DNA from: Proteromonas lacertae
Lineage: Eukaryota > Sar > Bigyra > Opalinata > Proteromonadidae
Reading direction: 5' to 3'
Length of the DNA: 64,000 bases
Assembly (NCBI GenBank): GCA_002245135.1
Contig: NGBS01001194.1
Coordinates: 1 to 64,000, forward strand
Shown here: positions 9,541 through 19,733 of the stretch, piece after piece
How the letters are laid out: each line of letters opens with the position of its first letter
Numbering within the stretch: position 1 is the first letter of the stretch
Translations under genes and position numbers: made by a program
The notes under the pieces: model-generated
The model's database searches: none
The model's input: the letters and a program-made list of their open reading frames with translations, nothing else
Told to the model about the DNA's origin: nothing

Positions 9541-11379
9541 TTAAGTAATATTATTAGATAATGATTTTAAGAATTTATTAATTAATTTATCATCTGTAAT
9601 AACGCATAGTGATAATTTTTCTGATACACTATTGTTATTTTGTATATTAAATATATGCATTTGTTCATATACATTGTACTTCAGTTTATTCACCATACAG
9701 TCTGTCAAATGATTAGTATCAGAATATATTTCAATACCATCATTATACAATGAACATACATTGTCACTACAAAAATGTGATGTTAAATTAATATAAATTA
9801 CGTTCTTTGCATTAATTTTAGGCTGTAAATCTAAAGTGCAATTTATATTTACAATACTATATAAATTATTTTTATTTTTGTTTGCTGAATAATATATTTG
9901 AGGATTAAAATTTAATGATGGATTATCCACAAATATGATTAGCTTTTTAACTAAGCTGGATAAGTAATAATTTAATAGTTTATAGTTTTTTAAATAAATG
10001 ATTTTCTTATTTTCCGGATTTTTGTGTTCAGGATTACACCAAAAATTTTCAAATACAAATAATGGATTTCCAATTGCATCTATTAATCTATTGGTTAACA
10101 AATATTTATCATTTAAGAAATAATTTATCCAAAACGCAAAGAATACAATTTTCAAACCTGTACCTTTATATATTGGATAAAGTATAACATTCCATTGTCT
10201 TAAATGAGAATCACCAAGTAACAGAATATATTTATTATTCAACTCTTTTTTCTTATATTTTCTATTATAAAATAAACATTCTGAAAGTATATGTTCATCT
10301 TGAAGGTACATTGCTTTACAGTTTGTAATAGTACTTTTTCTCTTTTTAAATTTATTATATGATTGAAATTGTAAATATGTAATTAATGCTATTGCAAACA
10401 TACTGATAGTAAATGTAATACTATATGACACATTTAACTTTACAAAATTATTCTCTACAGTATAATAACATAAACTACTATATATTAACGCTGTAATAAG
10501 ATTAACATTTGAATAAATTGTTAATAATGGGTAATGAATAATGTAAAAAGAGTAAGATAATGATCCAAAAAATTGGAATAATTTAATTGCAAATATAGAT
10601 TTATTGCTATGTTCTTGAATAAGGATTAAAAAAGAGGTTGTTAAAGGCATTATCATTTTAAAATTCGGATATTCACCAAATGAGCACATATAGCAGCTGA
10701 ATGTCCACATAATAACTATTATAAAATCATATAGTAAATGATTTGTAATTACATTATCATAATGAATTATATTTAAATACGATCCAAAAATTAATTCACA
10801 TAATCTTACTTCAAATGAATAATATGAATATCTTACATCTCTATAACATATAAATAATGATAATGAGAAAGAAATGATAAACAATAATAATATACCATAC
10901 TTCACATATTTATTATATAATAATCTTATAAGAATCGGCCATAATAAATAAAACTGATTTTCAATAGATAAAGACCAAAAATGCAATAATGGTGTTGAAC
11001 TGAGTGAAGTAGATTGTTCTAAATAATTAACTGAAACAAAATAATAGTAATAATTTGCATAAGAATATAAACATGATAATATTTCTTTTGATCTTTTATA
11101 AGATATATATGGATTTGATAAAGATGTTATATATATATAAATTAAAACTAAATTTGACATTGGCTGTAATCTTAGTATCCTATCCTTATAAAATAATAAA
11201 AAATATTTTTCTTTCTTCATTCTCCTTATTAAACTTCCTGTAATAAAATATCCTGACAAAGTGAAGAAAATATCAACACCTATAAATCCTCCCTTAAAAT
11301 ACTTATTCTTTTGATGAAAATAAAAAACAAAAATCATTGCAAAAAATCGAACAGATTGTAAATCATTTCTATAATTCAT
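9541..11379 (-). CDS. AT3-SGNH fused O-acyltransferase (second copy)
   Basis: This is a 612-residue protein with the same layout as its 3' neighbour. The Acyl_transf_3 domain has FVFYFHQKNKYFKGGFIGVD with the catalytic histidine, KDRILRLQPMS and LLHFWSLSIENQFYLLWP. The SGNH domain has LLLGDSHLRQW and, near the end, YSDTNHLTDCM as the Asp..His pair. The two copies share order and motifs but are clearly diverged, so this is an old tandem duplication or two separate acquisitions. Predicted to O-acetylate a lumenal or surface glycan made by the neighbouring transferases. It is 27 bp from the upstream GT-A gene on the same strand and intronless. Confidence 0.85.
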   Translation of the reverse strand: MNYRNDLQSVRFFAMIFVFYFHQKNKYFKGGFIGVDIFFTLSGYFITGSLIRRMKKEKYFLLFYKDRILRLQPMSNLVLIYIYITSLSNPYISYKRSKEILSCLYSYANYYYYFVSVNYLEQSTSLSSTPLLHFWSLSIENQFYLLWPILIRLLYNKYVKYGILLLFIISFSLSLFICYRDVRYSYYSFEVRLCELIFGSYLNIIHYDNVITNHLLYDFIIVIMWTFSCYMCSFGEYPNFKMIMPLTTSFLILIQEHSNKSIFAIKLFQFFGSLSYSFYIIHYPLLTIYSNVNLITALIYSSLCYYTVENNFVKLNVSYSITFTISMFAIALITYLQFQSYNKFKKRKSTITNCKAMYLQDEHILSECLFYNRKYKKKELNNKYILLLGDSHLRQWNVILYPIYKGTGLKIVFFAFWINYFLNDKYLLTNRLIDAIGNPLFVFENFWCNPEHKNPENKKIIYLKNYKLLNYYLSSLVKKLIIFVDNPSLNFNPQIYYSANKNKNNLYSIVNINCTLDLQPKINAKNVIYINLTSHFCSDNVCSLYNDGIEIYSDTNHLTDCMVNKLKYNVYEQMHIFNIQNNNSVSEKLSLCVITDDKLINKFLKSLSNNIT

Positions 11380-11406
11380 GATTTTATTGTATATAATAAT
11401 TATAAA

Positions 11407-12492
11407 TCAAATCTCTTTCATCATTTCATTCAAATATTTTTTATATTTTTCTCTCCTTATAATATTACCAAATTTTAATCCATCACCATATTGATGAACC
11501 ATACAAGGAATACTTCCATCTTTGTTTCTAATTATCAAATCATCATCAGGTTCATAATCATTTCTATTCATATGTAAATCCAATCCTAATATTCTTACAT
11601 ATCCTTGTTCTGCTTTAAAAATAACTATTGGATAAGAGAAATTAGTCTTATTATATACAAACACATTCAGCATACCTTGATCACATGTCCATTCTTTATT
11701 TCTATTTTTAAAGTGATTGTCAATCATAAAATTAACATATTTTTTAATAAATTCTGTCATTTCATTTGAAGATCCAAATATTTGTCCAGCATTTATAAAT
11801 GTTTGATTTAAAATATATGATGATGGTTTAAATGGAACAATCCACAAATAATTATATTTTTGACATTTCAATGCATCTCTATACAAACAGTGTTGAGTTT
11901 CATGAGATAAATATATTCCTTTATCATAATTCCAATGAAAAGGATTTAATTGAAAAATCACATCTCTAATATCTGTTGTAAGGATATAAGAGAATTTATC
12001 TGAATAAACCTGTAAAAATACATTTAAAAGGAAAAATCTTACATTTGCGTAGAAGAAAAAATCAAAAGTTATATTTGGTATTTGATTAATTATAGAAAGT
12101 GGAATTGGATAATTGGTATTGTTTTCTAATAAATATGGATGTTGTAATGTAAAATAAATTGGAATTATATTATATTCTTTATAATAAGCATTATATATTG
12201 AATCACTTTCATCTAAAACAAAACATAATACTTCATTCTTATAACCTGATTTTGTTAATGTATGAAAAAAAGGTTTAACAACATTCCATTTGTATTTTGC
12301 TAACATACCAACTATTACAGTTTTTGAATCAATCCTTTCTTTTGTTTTGTAAATATAAGAATAATTACCTCTAACTCCATGATTATAAGTTTTTCTATAA
12401 TTTATACTAAATGATAAACTAAAATAAACAAAATAGGAATTTATAACTATAGTTACAACAATAAACTGACATAATTTTATAATACCTTTCAT
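11407..12492 (-). CDS. Type II membrane GT-A glycosyltransferase (paralogue 3)
   Basis: This is a 361-residue paralogue of the 6.5-kb gene. An N-terminal hydrophobic anchor (about residues 5-30) precedes a lumenal catalytic region with LTTDIRDVIFQLNPFHW (DxD-like motif), YLSHETQHCLYRD, FINAGQIFGSSNEM, WTCDQGMLN and NKDGSIPCMVHQY. Conservation of these five blocks across four paralogues points to a maintained fold and active site. It is part of the minus-strand tandem cluster, 54 bp from the upstream gene and 27 bp from the downstream one. No introns. The precise sugar transferred is unknown. Confidence 0.7.
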   Translation of the reverse strand: MKGIIKLCQFIVVTIVINSYFVYFSLSFSINYRKTYNHGVRGNYSYIYKTKERIDSKTVIVGMLAKYKWNVVKPFFHTLTKSGYKNEVLCFVLDESDSIYNAYYKEYNIIPIYFTLQHPYLLENNTNYPIPLSIINQIPNITFDFFFYANVRFFLLNVFLQVYSDKFSYILTTDIRDVIFQLNPFHWNYDKGIYLSHETQHCLYRDALKCQKYNYLWIVPFKPSSYILNQTFINAGQIFGSSNEMTEFIKKYVNFMIDNHFKNRNKEWTCDQGMLNVFVYNKTNFSYPIVIFKAEQGYVRILGLDLHMNRNDYEPDDDLIIRNKDGSIPCMVHQYGDGLKFGNIIRREKYKKYLNEMMKEI

Positions 12493-12546
12493 ACATATAT
12501 ACTAAACACAAATAATTATATTAATTTTAAATAAAAGATATGATTA

Positions 12547-13578
12547 TTACATTTTATTATGATAATCGATGAATTGTTTGTATTTTTCTTTTCTATATCT
12601 ACTTCCAAATATAAAACCAAGATAATATGCATGTACAATAGGAGGGATAGATCCATCCAGATTATGGAAATAATTATTGATAGGGGTAAAATTATCTTTC
12701 GTTCTTGGCACTGAATAATGTAACAACAAAGCATAGCCATATTCATGTTTTTTACTAATGTATTTACCTGTGTATTTCTTTGAATATATAAAATAATTTA
12801 AACTAGCTTGTTCTGCAGTATTAATATGTGTTTCATTCATAAATGAACAAAACTGTGTAACAAACTCTTTTATTTCTTTTGATGTACCTAATATTTGACC
12901 TGAATTTATAATTGGTCTTTCTAGAATATCTTTACTTGGATTATATGGTTTTATCCATCCATAATTCAATTCATCAGCTAATATTCCTTTCTTACCTTCT
13001 CTTATATAAATTTCTTGTTGAAAATATAATCCTCTTTCTTTATAATAAGTAAAAGGATCATTTTGAAATATAATATCTTTAACATCACATATTAGCATTT
13101 TATCAAATCTATTACCATATTTCATCAACCAAACATTTATTAAAAAGAATCTTATTGTATGATAAAAATAATTGTATTTCTTACCTATAATTGAAGGAAT
13201 ATGTTTTTGTAAAAAATCTGTTGAAATAGGATATACTGAATGAGTAGAAGGATAGTATGGATATTCATTCAGTAATTCAATACCTATTACTTTACCATTA
13301 TTATCAAATAATCCTTTGGTGTATAATATTGTCTCATTGTCACTGAATATTAATAAACAACTTTCAGGAGATTGTTTTTTCATAGTAATAAAAAATGAAA
13401 AAAGTGTTTTCTTTCTATATCCTTTACTTAAAACTATTACTATATTTCTATTGTTGTTTTCGCCTATTTGATTTTCATTTGTTGATGTTGATATTATATT
13501 AAATTGTAAATTAATTAAAAATAATATTGATAGAGATAATAGGAATAACATTATTAATTTTAATAATTTATTTTTCAT
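12547..13578 (-). CDS. Type II membrane GT-A glycosyltransferase (paralogue 4)
   Basis: This is a 343-residue member of the same family and the first gene of the minus-strand cluster. The anchor covers about residues 5-24. The motif is LICDVKDIIFQNDPF, with lysine where the other copies have arginine, followed by PIINSGQILGTSKE, NTAEQASLNYF and NLDGSIPPIVHAYY (alanine where the others have glutamine). It has TAEQ like the 1.2-kb gene rather than CDQG, so the four genes form two subtypes. Predicted Golgi glycosyltransferase; substrate unknown. Intronless. Confidence 0.7.
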   Translation of the reverse strand: MKNKLLKLIMLFLLSLSILFLINLQFNIISTSTNENQIGENNNRNIVIVLSKGYRKKTLFSFFITMKKQSPESCLLIFSDNETILYTKGLFDNNGKVIGIELLNEYPYYPSTHSVYPISTDFLQKHIPSIIGKKYNYFYHTIRFFLINVWLMKYGNRFDKMLICDVKDIIFQNDPFTYYKERGLYFQQEIYIREGKKGILADELNYGWIKPYNPSKDILERPIINSGQILGTSKEIKEFVTQFCSFMNETHINTAEQASLNYFIYSKKYTGKYISKKHEYGYALLLHYSVPRTKDNFTPINNYFHNLDGSIPPIVHAYYLGFIFGSRYRKEKYKQFIDYHNKM

Positions 13579-13589
13579 TTTTGATAAAT

Positions 13590-13790
13590 TTAAAAGAAAT
13601 TAATTATCATCCATAAACAACCATTATTTATGTAATGAACTCTTTCAATTTCTTTTATTTGATATAGTTTTTCATACTTCTTTAATATTAAATCTATCTT
13701 TAAATTAATAACCTCGAATAAATCTGAAACAGAAGCTATTTTATGTAATTGATAACCCTCTACAATCCCACTGTTCAATCGATTGAGCAA
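13590..13790 (-). pseudogene. Unrecognised gene fragment
   Basis: This is a 66-residue open frame just upstream of the glycan cluster. It is amphipathic and lysine-rich (VINLKIDLILKKYEKLY) and reads like the C-terminal end of a larger protein. No start context, signal anchor or upstream coding continuation is seen before the repeat at 13.9 kb. I suspect a 3' remnant of a gene cut by the repeat, but no family is recognised. Confidence 0.3.
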
Positions 13791-13907
13791 GTGCTGATTT
13801 TACAACTGTCCATCACTATATAAAAAAATTATAATCAAAATTATGTATTAACTGATTATTGAAATTAGTATAGTATAATCAATCAACTATAATAACTATA
13901 TTCTTAA

Positions 13908-14377
13908 AATATACTTGGCTTGATTCTTTTCTCAGAATTTTCTCGAATATATTCTTACAATTATATATTCATCACATTCACACTCACACCATATTCACAT
14001 TATCATATTATCATCATATACAGCTTTTAAACTATTCAAAAACAACTTACACACAATTTTTGAACACTATACTACAATAAACCATTAAACATTAGATTTC
14101 ACTGTTTTATATCATCTTTCATTTTATGTAACTCTAATATTATCGTTCACTCACTTTTACAATTACACCAAATATTATCATATATTCTATACATATTCAC
14201 ATATTTCATCATCACCATCATCGAAATACACATCATTTCACCATTATACTTCATAGTAATCACAAAAATAGCATTTCTTTGTTTATTGGGTTTGAATAAT
14301 CATTAGGCTTGATGAAATTTTTAGAATTTTCTGATTTTCAATCTATTGAATAATGAAAATAAGTGTATGTAGTTTTT
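13908..14377 (+). repeat. Subtelomeric repeat copy A
   Basis: This 470-bp segment is nearly identical to part of copy C (17.7-18.2 kb) and to the reverse complement of copy B. It lacks about 18 bp present in B and C near its start. It is AT-rich with strand-skewed composition (long C/T/A runs) and no convincing coding potential. Confidence 0.9.
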
Positions 14378-14459
14378 TATTAATTTATTGTATGTTATCG
14401 TTTATTATTCATTATTAATAAATGAATATTGAAATAAAGTGAATAAATGGATAAATGCA
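14378..14459. other. Short spacer between repeat copies A and B
   Basis: AT-rich unique sequence separating the inverted copies A and B. No gene or RNA is seen. Confidence 0.5.
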
Positions 14460-15242
14460 TTACATATAAACAATACCTTTTAACACTATTACTAAGTACT
14501 TATTCATTCACATAAATCATTTACACAAACATCTCATATCACATATAATTCATCATTTTATATCTCTTTCATTGCTATCTCACACTCTTACTATTCTTTT
14601 CTTTCTAACAGTCTAATATATACATGCTCATATCATTTCATTCAACATTCTATTATTATATACATCAAAAACTGCATACACTTATTTTCATTATTCAATA
14701 GATTGAAAATCAGAAAATTCTAAAAATTTCATCAAGCCTAATGATTATTCAAACCCAATAAACAAAGAAATGCTATTTTTGTGATTACTATGAAGTATAA
14801 TGGTGAAATGATGTGTATTTCGATGGTGATGATGATGATGAAATATGTGAATATGTATAGAATATATGATAATATTTGGTGTAATTGTAAAAGTGAGTGA
14901 AAGATAATATTAGAATTACATAAAATGAAAGATGATATAAAACAGTGAAATCTAATGTTTAATGGTTTATTGTAGTATAGTGTTCAAAAATTGTGTGTAA
15001 GTTGTTTTTGAACAGTTTAAAAGCTGTATATGATGATAATATGATAATGTGAATATGATGTGAGTGTGAATGTAATGAGTATATAATTGTATGGAGTAAT
15101 AAAAGTGAAAATAAGAATATATTCCAGAAAATTCTGAGAAAAGAATCAAGCCAAATATATTTTAAGAATATTTTATTTATAAAAATCAAGATGAATAAAT
15201 GTATGTTGAAATATAGTGAAAAAAATGATATAGAATTGTATA
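14460..15242 (-). repeat. Subtelomeric repeat copy B (inverted)
   Basis: This is about 783 bp, the reverse complement of copy C over nearly its whole length with only scattered differences. Its inner 470 bp also match copy A in inverted orientation. Open frames of about 60-76 codons inside it recur in copy C only because the DNA is repeated; they are low-complexity and I do not call them genes. Confidence 0.92.
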
Positions 15243-15412
15243 TGACAAATTTACATTAATAGTATTTTGAAGTTGCTTATTATTTAAATGTAGAGAGTAT
15301 GAATATTAATGAAATAAATTCTTTCGAAATAGATAGAATAATTTATTTTGAAAAATGAAATGTGAAAAATGTGTTAATAATAAATATATGAATAAAAGAG
15401 TTGTATGAGTAA

Positions 15413-16209
15413 ATGTCTAGATATTATTGTTTGTTTATTGTTGTGAGATTATGGGATGAAAGTATTATTAACAATATAAAATGCCTATATTACTATAATT
15501 ATCAACCAATTTATTCAGACAGAAACCATTTTAGTTTATTTTACTTAAAATTACTAACAAAGAGGATTATTAAGATAATTGAAAAATATGTAAATTATGA
15601 TAGGGAGTATGTATACAATGATAAATGCCCTATGTATTATATGCCAAAATCGAGTTTTATTTTTGAAAATTTAAAACACCAGAGATGTAATAAGTGAATT
15701 CTTTTTGAAGTATAACGGATGTGCAAAAAATAGTAGAGGAGTGACATTTTTAAATAATCACCAAATAGAAGAAGCAATTCAAAATGCCACAAAAATATCA
15801 AAGAAATTAAAAAATGTAGAATGGTATATTTCAAGTGATGATAATGAGATATTGATGAAATATAAATCAAAATATCCTGAATATGTTGTTAATGATATTC
15901 ATGAGAAAGTTCATTCCAGAGGATCTGCTTCAAGAGTAACAGATGGATTTATATATTCTGTTGTTGAAGCTCATATATTATCAGAATGTAAAATATTGTT
16001 TTTAACATCATCTAGTTCATTTAGTGGAATTGCTTATTATAAATCTAAATTATCAATTTATGTGTCAAAACAAAATTGTCCTTATAATGTAGTGTGTGAA
16101 ATAGTTGAAAATAATAATAAAAACTCAACAGGATATATGTATAGTGATTTGTTCAATTACTACAAACAACATGAACATAACAGCTTAAATATTGATGTGA
16201 ATCTATAAC
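15413..16209 (+). pseudogene. Fucosyltransferase-like gene fragment with frame break
   Basis: Two open frames (15413-15697 and 15705-16209) read as one protein if one base is skipped near 15695. The second part shows EWYISSDDNEIL and, further on, VVEAHILSECKILFLTSSSSFSG, the same two C-terminal blocks as in the fucosyltransferase at 4.2 kb (FIASD and the SxxG block). No signal anchor or GLGNR motif is found before it; repeat copy B lies directly upstream and may have replaced the 5' end. The upstream-most ATG is weak. I treat it as a 5'-truncated, probably inactive copy. Confidence 0.5.
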
Positions 16210-16988
16210 CTCAACAAAGATGGCCTAGAAGTTATAGAATATCAGAAGGTCAAGATAAAGATTTTCAGTTTGCAGTTACTTATCGATTGTATTATACAAA
16301 ACACAATTTTGCTATGACATATTTCACAGGTCATAATGCTAGTAGTATAATTAAATCAGCTATAAAGGCTTTGAAAGACTATCCATTCTCGTCAAGAAAA
16401 ACAGCTGGTGTGGCAGTATATGGTAAAAAATATAGAAATAGAAACAAGATGATAGAATTAATAAATAATTACTTGAATGTTGATAAATATGGCTCAGCAT
16501 TCAATAATCCATATCCAAAAGATAAAATTGACTTGCTTAAAAAATATAAATTTTGTATAGCAATAGAAAATTCAATTCATAGTGTTAAATGGGGTAAAAT
16601 ACATTCAAATGAAATTGATGATTATTATGTAACAGAGAAATTGTTGGATTGTTTTAAAGCTGGTTCAATTCCTATATATTTTGGTCCAAGAAATTCTCAT
16701 TTGTATTTTCCTAATAAAAAATCAGTAATATTCAGTGGAGATTATAAAAACTATGATGATATGATGAAATATATAGTTTCAATTAAAGATAATGATAAAA
16801 TATTAAAAGAGTATATATCTTGGACAAATTCATATAGTAAAGAATGGTATAATAGATTTGATGTTGATTATCCATTTACTATTTGTAGATTATGTGAATA
16901 TGTGAAGTATTACTATGTAGAAAAGAATCATGACAATGATAAAATAAAATTTGATAAGAATGATAATATAATTAAAATTAAAAATTAA
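16210..16988 (+). pseudogene. GT10 alpha-1,3-fucosyltransferase, N-terminally truncated
   Basis: The frame is open from just after the TAA at 16207-16209, with the first ATG at 16287. The core is unmistakably glycosyltransferase family 10: YKFCIAIENSIHSVKWGK, then DDYYVTEKLLDCF and KAGSIPIYFGPRN, with a following SVIFSGDYKNYDDM block. These form the GDP-fucose site. The N-terminal membrane anchor and first half of a normal enzyme are missing. It may be a relic joined to the fragment just upstream, with which it is in frame across one stop codon. Both lie inside the B/C inverted repeat. Confidence 0.6.
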
Positions 16989-17656
16989 TTATTTAATAAT
17001 TTTATTTTATTTAATAATTCAAAAAATCAAGATATTTTTAGAATCAAATTAGAAAAATAAAACCAAGTTTATTAAATAAAAATAATTTATCAAAATCAAT
17101 TTAAAATAATGAGGATGAACATTCTTTTATTTTCTTGATAATTTGCAATCAAAATCAAGTAGAATTTTGTATCAAGTTATTGAGATGATATATATACCAA
17201 TTGTATAAACACAATAGCTTTAGATGAATTATTATGATTTTATAAAGAAGTATCTTTATACAATATGTTAGATTTTTTGCAAATTTATCACATTATGATG
17301 TAATAAAATATAAAGTCAAAAGTTATGATTAAGTAGAAAAGAATATCAATTATTACATGATTATTATTATTGCATAAATATTACAACAATAGAAATAAAA
17401 AAATTGAAAAAAATATTTATGATAGATTGACGAAATATCGTGATGATCAAACACATAAACTGAATATCTTAATCAACAATTAGATGTTAATTATTATTAC
17501 ATACAACTTTGATCATCATACTCCATCAGATAACTCTAACATACTTTTCACTCAATATTTCAGCAATATACTTCATAATAACCACAAATAAAACATTTCT
17601 TTATTTCTTGGCTTGAGATTTATTTGGGATTGAATTTTCATTATAATTTCATCACA
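16989..17656. other. Intergenic, no gene seen
   Basis: AT-rich sequence between the GT10 relic and repeat copy C. I see only short stop-ridden frames and no RNA gene or promoter I can support. Confidence 0.5.
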
Positions 17657-18438
17657 TACAATTCTATATCATTTTTTTCACTATATTTCAACATACATTT
17701 ATTCATCTTGATTTTTATAAATAAAATATTCTTAAAATATATTTGGCTTGATTCTTTTCTCAGAATTTTCTGGAATATATTTCTATTTTCACTTTTATTA
17801 CTCTACACAATCATATATTCATCACATTCACACTCACATCATATTCACATTATCATATTATCATCATATACAGCTTTTAAACTGTTCAAAAACAACTTAC
17901 ACACAATTTTTGAACACTATACTACAATAAACCATTAAACATTAGATTTCACTGTTTTATATCATCTTTCATTTTATATAATTCTAATATTATCGTTCAC
18001 TCACTTTTACAATTACACCAAATATTATCATATATTCTATACATATTCACATATTTCATCATCATCATCACCATCGAAATACACATCATTTCACCATTAT
18101 ACTTCATAGTAATCACAAAAATAGCATTTCTTTGTTTATTGGGTTTGAATAATCATTAGGCTTGATGAAATTTTTAGAATTTTCTGATTTTCAATCTATT
18201 GAATAATGAAAATAAGTGTATGCAGTTTTTGATGTATATAATAATAGAATGTTGAATGAAATGATATGAGCATGTATATATTAGACTGTTAGAAAGAAAA
18301 GAATAGTAAGAGTGTGAGATAGCAATGAAAGAGATATAAAATGATGAATTATATGTGATATGAGATGTTTGTGTAAATGATTTATGTGAATGAATAAGTA
18401 CTTAGTAATAGTGTTAAAAGGTATTGTTTATATGTAAA
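17657..18438 (+). repeat. Subtelomeric repeat copy C
   Basis: About 782 bp, inverted relative to copy B, with a 2.4-kb unique interval between them. Copy C ends exactly where an adhesin-like coding remnant begins in mid-protein, so the repeat boundary is also a rearrangement or insertion breakpoint. Confidence 0.92.
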
Positions 18439-19596
18439 TAAGATTGGTACAATAACAGGAACTCCTACAGTAACAAGAAAATTAATGACTTATACAATAA
18501 CTGGTATAGCTGCAAGAGATCAAACAACAAAGACATATACAATCCAATTGGAAGTAATTGCATCAACATGTAGTGTACATAATGGTTATCCAGCAACGAA
18601 TGTAGGTAAAAGATGTCAAATAGCTTCTACTGATGGTTATGTGGGTTATTCCTATAGAACATGTAGAGTATTAGATTCTAAACCAGTTTAGGGAGAAGAA
18701 GATTTAACACCAAATATAAAATATAATATATTAGAATGAATTTTACCTGGTTATCCTACTTTACCAGCTGGTATAACATTCAGTGAAGGTAAATTCAGTG
18801 GAAGACCATCCGAATTAATGAAAGAAACATTATAAAGAAATCTTAATGGAATTTATTACACAAATGTTTATCTTCAAATCATTTCCAATACATGTCCAGC
18901 TAATGGCGAATGAACAGCAACTTCTGCTTATATATTATGTAAAGATGGTAAGACAGGTATTCTTCAAAGACAATGTAGAGGTGATAATTACTTAAATCCA
19001 CAATGGCAAGCTGTAGATGATACAGATTGTAGAGAATATGTAGAAGATCCTCCATTAGTAAGTGGAAGAATAATCGCCAAGATAGAAATCGATTTTACAA
19101 CAGGTGTAGGTCAAGCAGTAAATCCTCAAGCATTTGTGATAATTAGAAATCTATTAATAACTCATTTAAGAAGTGAAGTTTCATTTGATGTTGATAGAAC
19201 GAATGTGAGAGATTAGATTGGGATAGAGCTAATATGGATATGACATCAAATTTAGTAAGAACAGTTGCATTTATTACAGCTCCAAAGAATTATCGAAATA
19301 CGATAATCTCAATTACATCGAATATCTTAAAATCTGATGCTTTTGAAAATGATTTACATTCTTCTTCACCTGATATGGCTTATTCCTTTGTAATTGTAAG
19401 ACAAACTGATATCTATGAATAACCACAAACTAGATCAGCTGCTAGTAAGACTGGAGAAGCAATTGGTATAGCATTTGGTGTAGTTATTGGTACTTTGATT
19501 ATTATTAGTTTAGTTGGTTATGCAATAATCAACAGAAGAGAACTTGTTGTAAAGACATCTCACCAAGAAAGATCTTCATTAAAAGCAACTGATTAA
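18439..19596 (+). pseudogene. 3' remnant of an adhesin-like membrane protein gene
   Basis: Reading frames conceptually continuous with a surface protein start in mid-domain right at the end of repeat C. Recognisable pieces are cysteine-rich modules (a CPANGE..C..C..W..C pattern), a He_PIG-like piece (LPAGITFSEGKFSGRP), an extracellular stretch, and a C-terminal transmembrane helix with short basic tail (about 19470-19550, TLIIISLVGYAIIN). At least five in-frame stops of all three types and one frame change interrupt it. The layout matches the intact-looking 3' end of the gene at 41-47 kb. I infer a decayed paralogue whose 5' half was removed. Confidence 0.7.
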
Positions 19597-19733
19597 AAGT
19601 TGTTTGATTATTGGACTATCTGGCTATAAATTTGCCATTGAGAGAAATTATGTGTGTTGAATTAGGTTTAATATTAATCATAAGAGCAAAATTAAGATAA
19701 ATCTCTCTATGAATTGATTCTAATCTTTTCTTT

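Noticed and set aside
14959-15189. Open frames of 60-76 codons in repeat B, repeated as 104- and 60-codon frames in repeat C
   Set aside because: They are conserved only because the DNA is duplicated, are stop-poor by composition and have low-complexity content; no codon-level constraint is visible.
18485-19440. Stop codon reassignment to explain in-frame TAA/TAG/TGA in the adhesin remnant
   Set aside because: All three stops terminate intact genes elsewhere in the window, and the remnant also has a frame change and lacks its 5' end, so decay is simpler.
18485-19600. C-to-T hypermutation (RIP-like) as the cause of those stops
   Set aside because: Every stop codon can arise from CAA, CAG or CGA by C-to-T, so the pattern carries no information, and many unmutated CA dinucleotides remain.
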